From the NCBI RefSeq assembly GCF_019200975.1, contig NZ_JAHTMR010000010.1, positions 1 through 64,000 on the forward strand: a stretch of DNA of 64,000 nucleotides. The letters are read 5' to 3'. Numbering within the stretch: position 1 is the stretch's first letter; every line of letters begins with the position of its first letter. This DNA comes from Pseudomonas sp. PD9R (GTDB lineage: Bacteria > Pseudomonadota > Gammaproteobacteria > Pseudomonadales > Pseudomonadaceae). Both the position numbers and the translations under genes were made by a program. The notes below the pieces were generated by a model that was given only the letters and a program-made list of their open reading frames with translations, was not told the origin of the DNA and searched no databases. Shown here in pieces: positions 63,860 to 64,000 of this stretch.

Positions 63860-64000
63860 TCAGGTCATCTGAATGATGGTCTGCATGATGGTGCTCTGGG
63901 TGGAGATGGTCTTGGCGTTCGCCTGGTAGTTGCTCTGCGCCTTGATCAGGTCGACCAGTTCGTTGGTCAGGTTGACGTTGGACTCTTCCAGGGAGTTGGA
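63860..64000 (-). CDS. flgE: Flagellar hook protein FlgE, C-terminal end (partial)
   Basis: The last 46 codons of a minus-strand gene that continues beyond the right edge. The sequence SNVNLTNELVDLIKAQSNYQANAKTISTQSTIMQTIIQM is the conserved C-terminal helix of hook and rod proteins. The exact match to the FlgE/FlgF/FlgG class and the typical QSTIMQT ending fit FlgE best, though FlgF or FlgG cannot be excluded from this fragment. Confidence 0.82.
   Translation of the reverse strand, partial: SNSLEESNVNLTNELVDLIKAQSNYQANAKTISTQSTIMQTIIQMT

Overview
The window is a stretch of chromosome from a Pseudomonas of the fluorescens group; I do not name a species. The basis is its gene set and order: fabA-fabB with a hybrid kinase and gpsA beside them, gacS-ldhA next to pirRS, cysM-rlmD-relA-mazG, phoPQ, a pcpS-like transferase, an rstAB-like pair, dctA and nrdA, ending in the last codons of flgE. 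The same neighbourhoods occur in P. aeruginosa (recalled, not searched). GC is high, and about sixteen extragenic palindromic (REP) elements of the two classic Pseudomonas types sit mostly at gene ends. I saw no tRNA, rRNA, CRISPR array, insertion sequence or prophage.

Layout. 0.4-8.6 kb: azoreductase, a small exported protein divergent from a LysR regulator, an alpha/beta hydrolase, periplasmic cyclophilin, an ABC exporter, a FemAB/GNAT-like protein and a porin. 8.7-13.1 kb (minus strand): an AI-2E/PerM-type membrane protein, then a compact overlapping cluster of DUF4892 protein, glutathione transferase and two alpha/beta hydrolases. 13.2-16.3 kb: a solitary TccC/RHS toxin-like gene with an unusual Gly/Ala-rich C-terminal domain. 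16.3-20.5 kb: thioesterase and acyl-CoA ligase, SixA phosphatase, DUF4389 protein and GpsA. 20.6-25.6 kb: a tightly coupled TonB receptor, periplasmic binding protein and hybrid sensor kinase. 25.9-27.6 kb: fabAB. 28-29.2 kb: a small protein and a lower-GC nitrilase-fold gene.

29.3-35.5 kb (minus strand): DUF2058 protein, mazG, relA, rlmD and cysM. 35.6-42.3 kb: a DUF1016 nuclease remnant where P. aeruginosa carries the pirA receptor, then pirRS with a candidate Fur box, gacS and ldhA. 42.3-50.4 kb: small housekeeping and envelope genes (zinc-ribbon protein, META lipoprotein, thioredoxin-like lipoprotein, ArsC, WrbA, DUF2069, Tag-type glycosylase, ttcA, Yip1, SprT, CoA-transferase). 50.5-53.3 kb: dctA with a textbook sigma-54 promoter and two in-phase palindromes, divergent from an AraC regulator. 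53.3-60 kb: phoPQ, a small exported protein, a dienelactone hydrolase, the phosphopantetheinyl transferase and an RstAB-like system. 60-63.6 kb: a long control region with a DnaA box and a pair of NrdR-like boxes ahead of nrdA.

The window is rich in signalling: five histidine kinases (PirS, GacS, PhoQ, RstB-like, and a hybrid kinase in the position of P. aeruginosa PA1611), their regulators, and RelA. The most interesting items are the receptor/binding-protein/hybrid-kinase operon, which could feed an outer-membrane nutrient signal into the HptB/Gac-Rsm switch; the solitary TccC-like toxin; the divergent nitrilase-fold protein; four CTGAA(C/T) repeats at exact 11-bp spacing near phoPQ; and a 13-bp inverted operator-like pair in the gpsA/receptor intergenic region.
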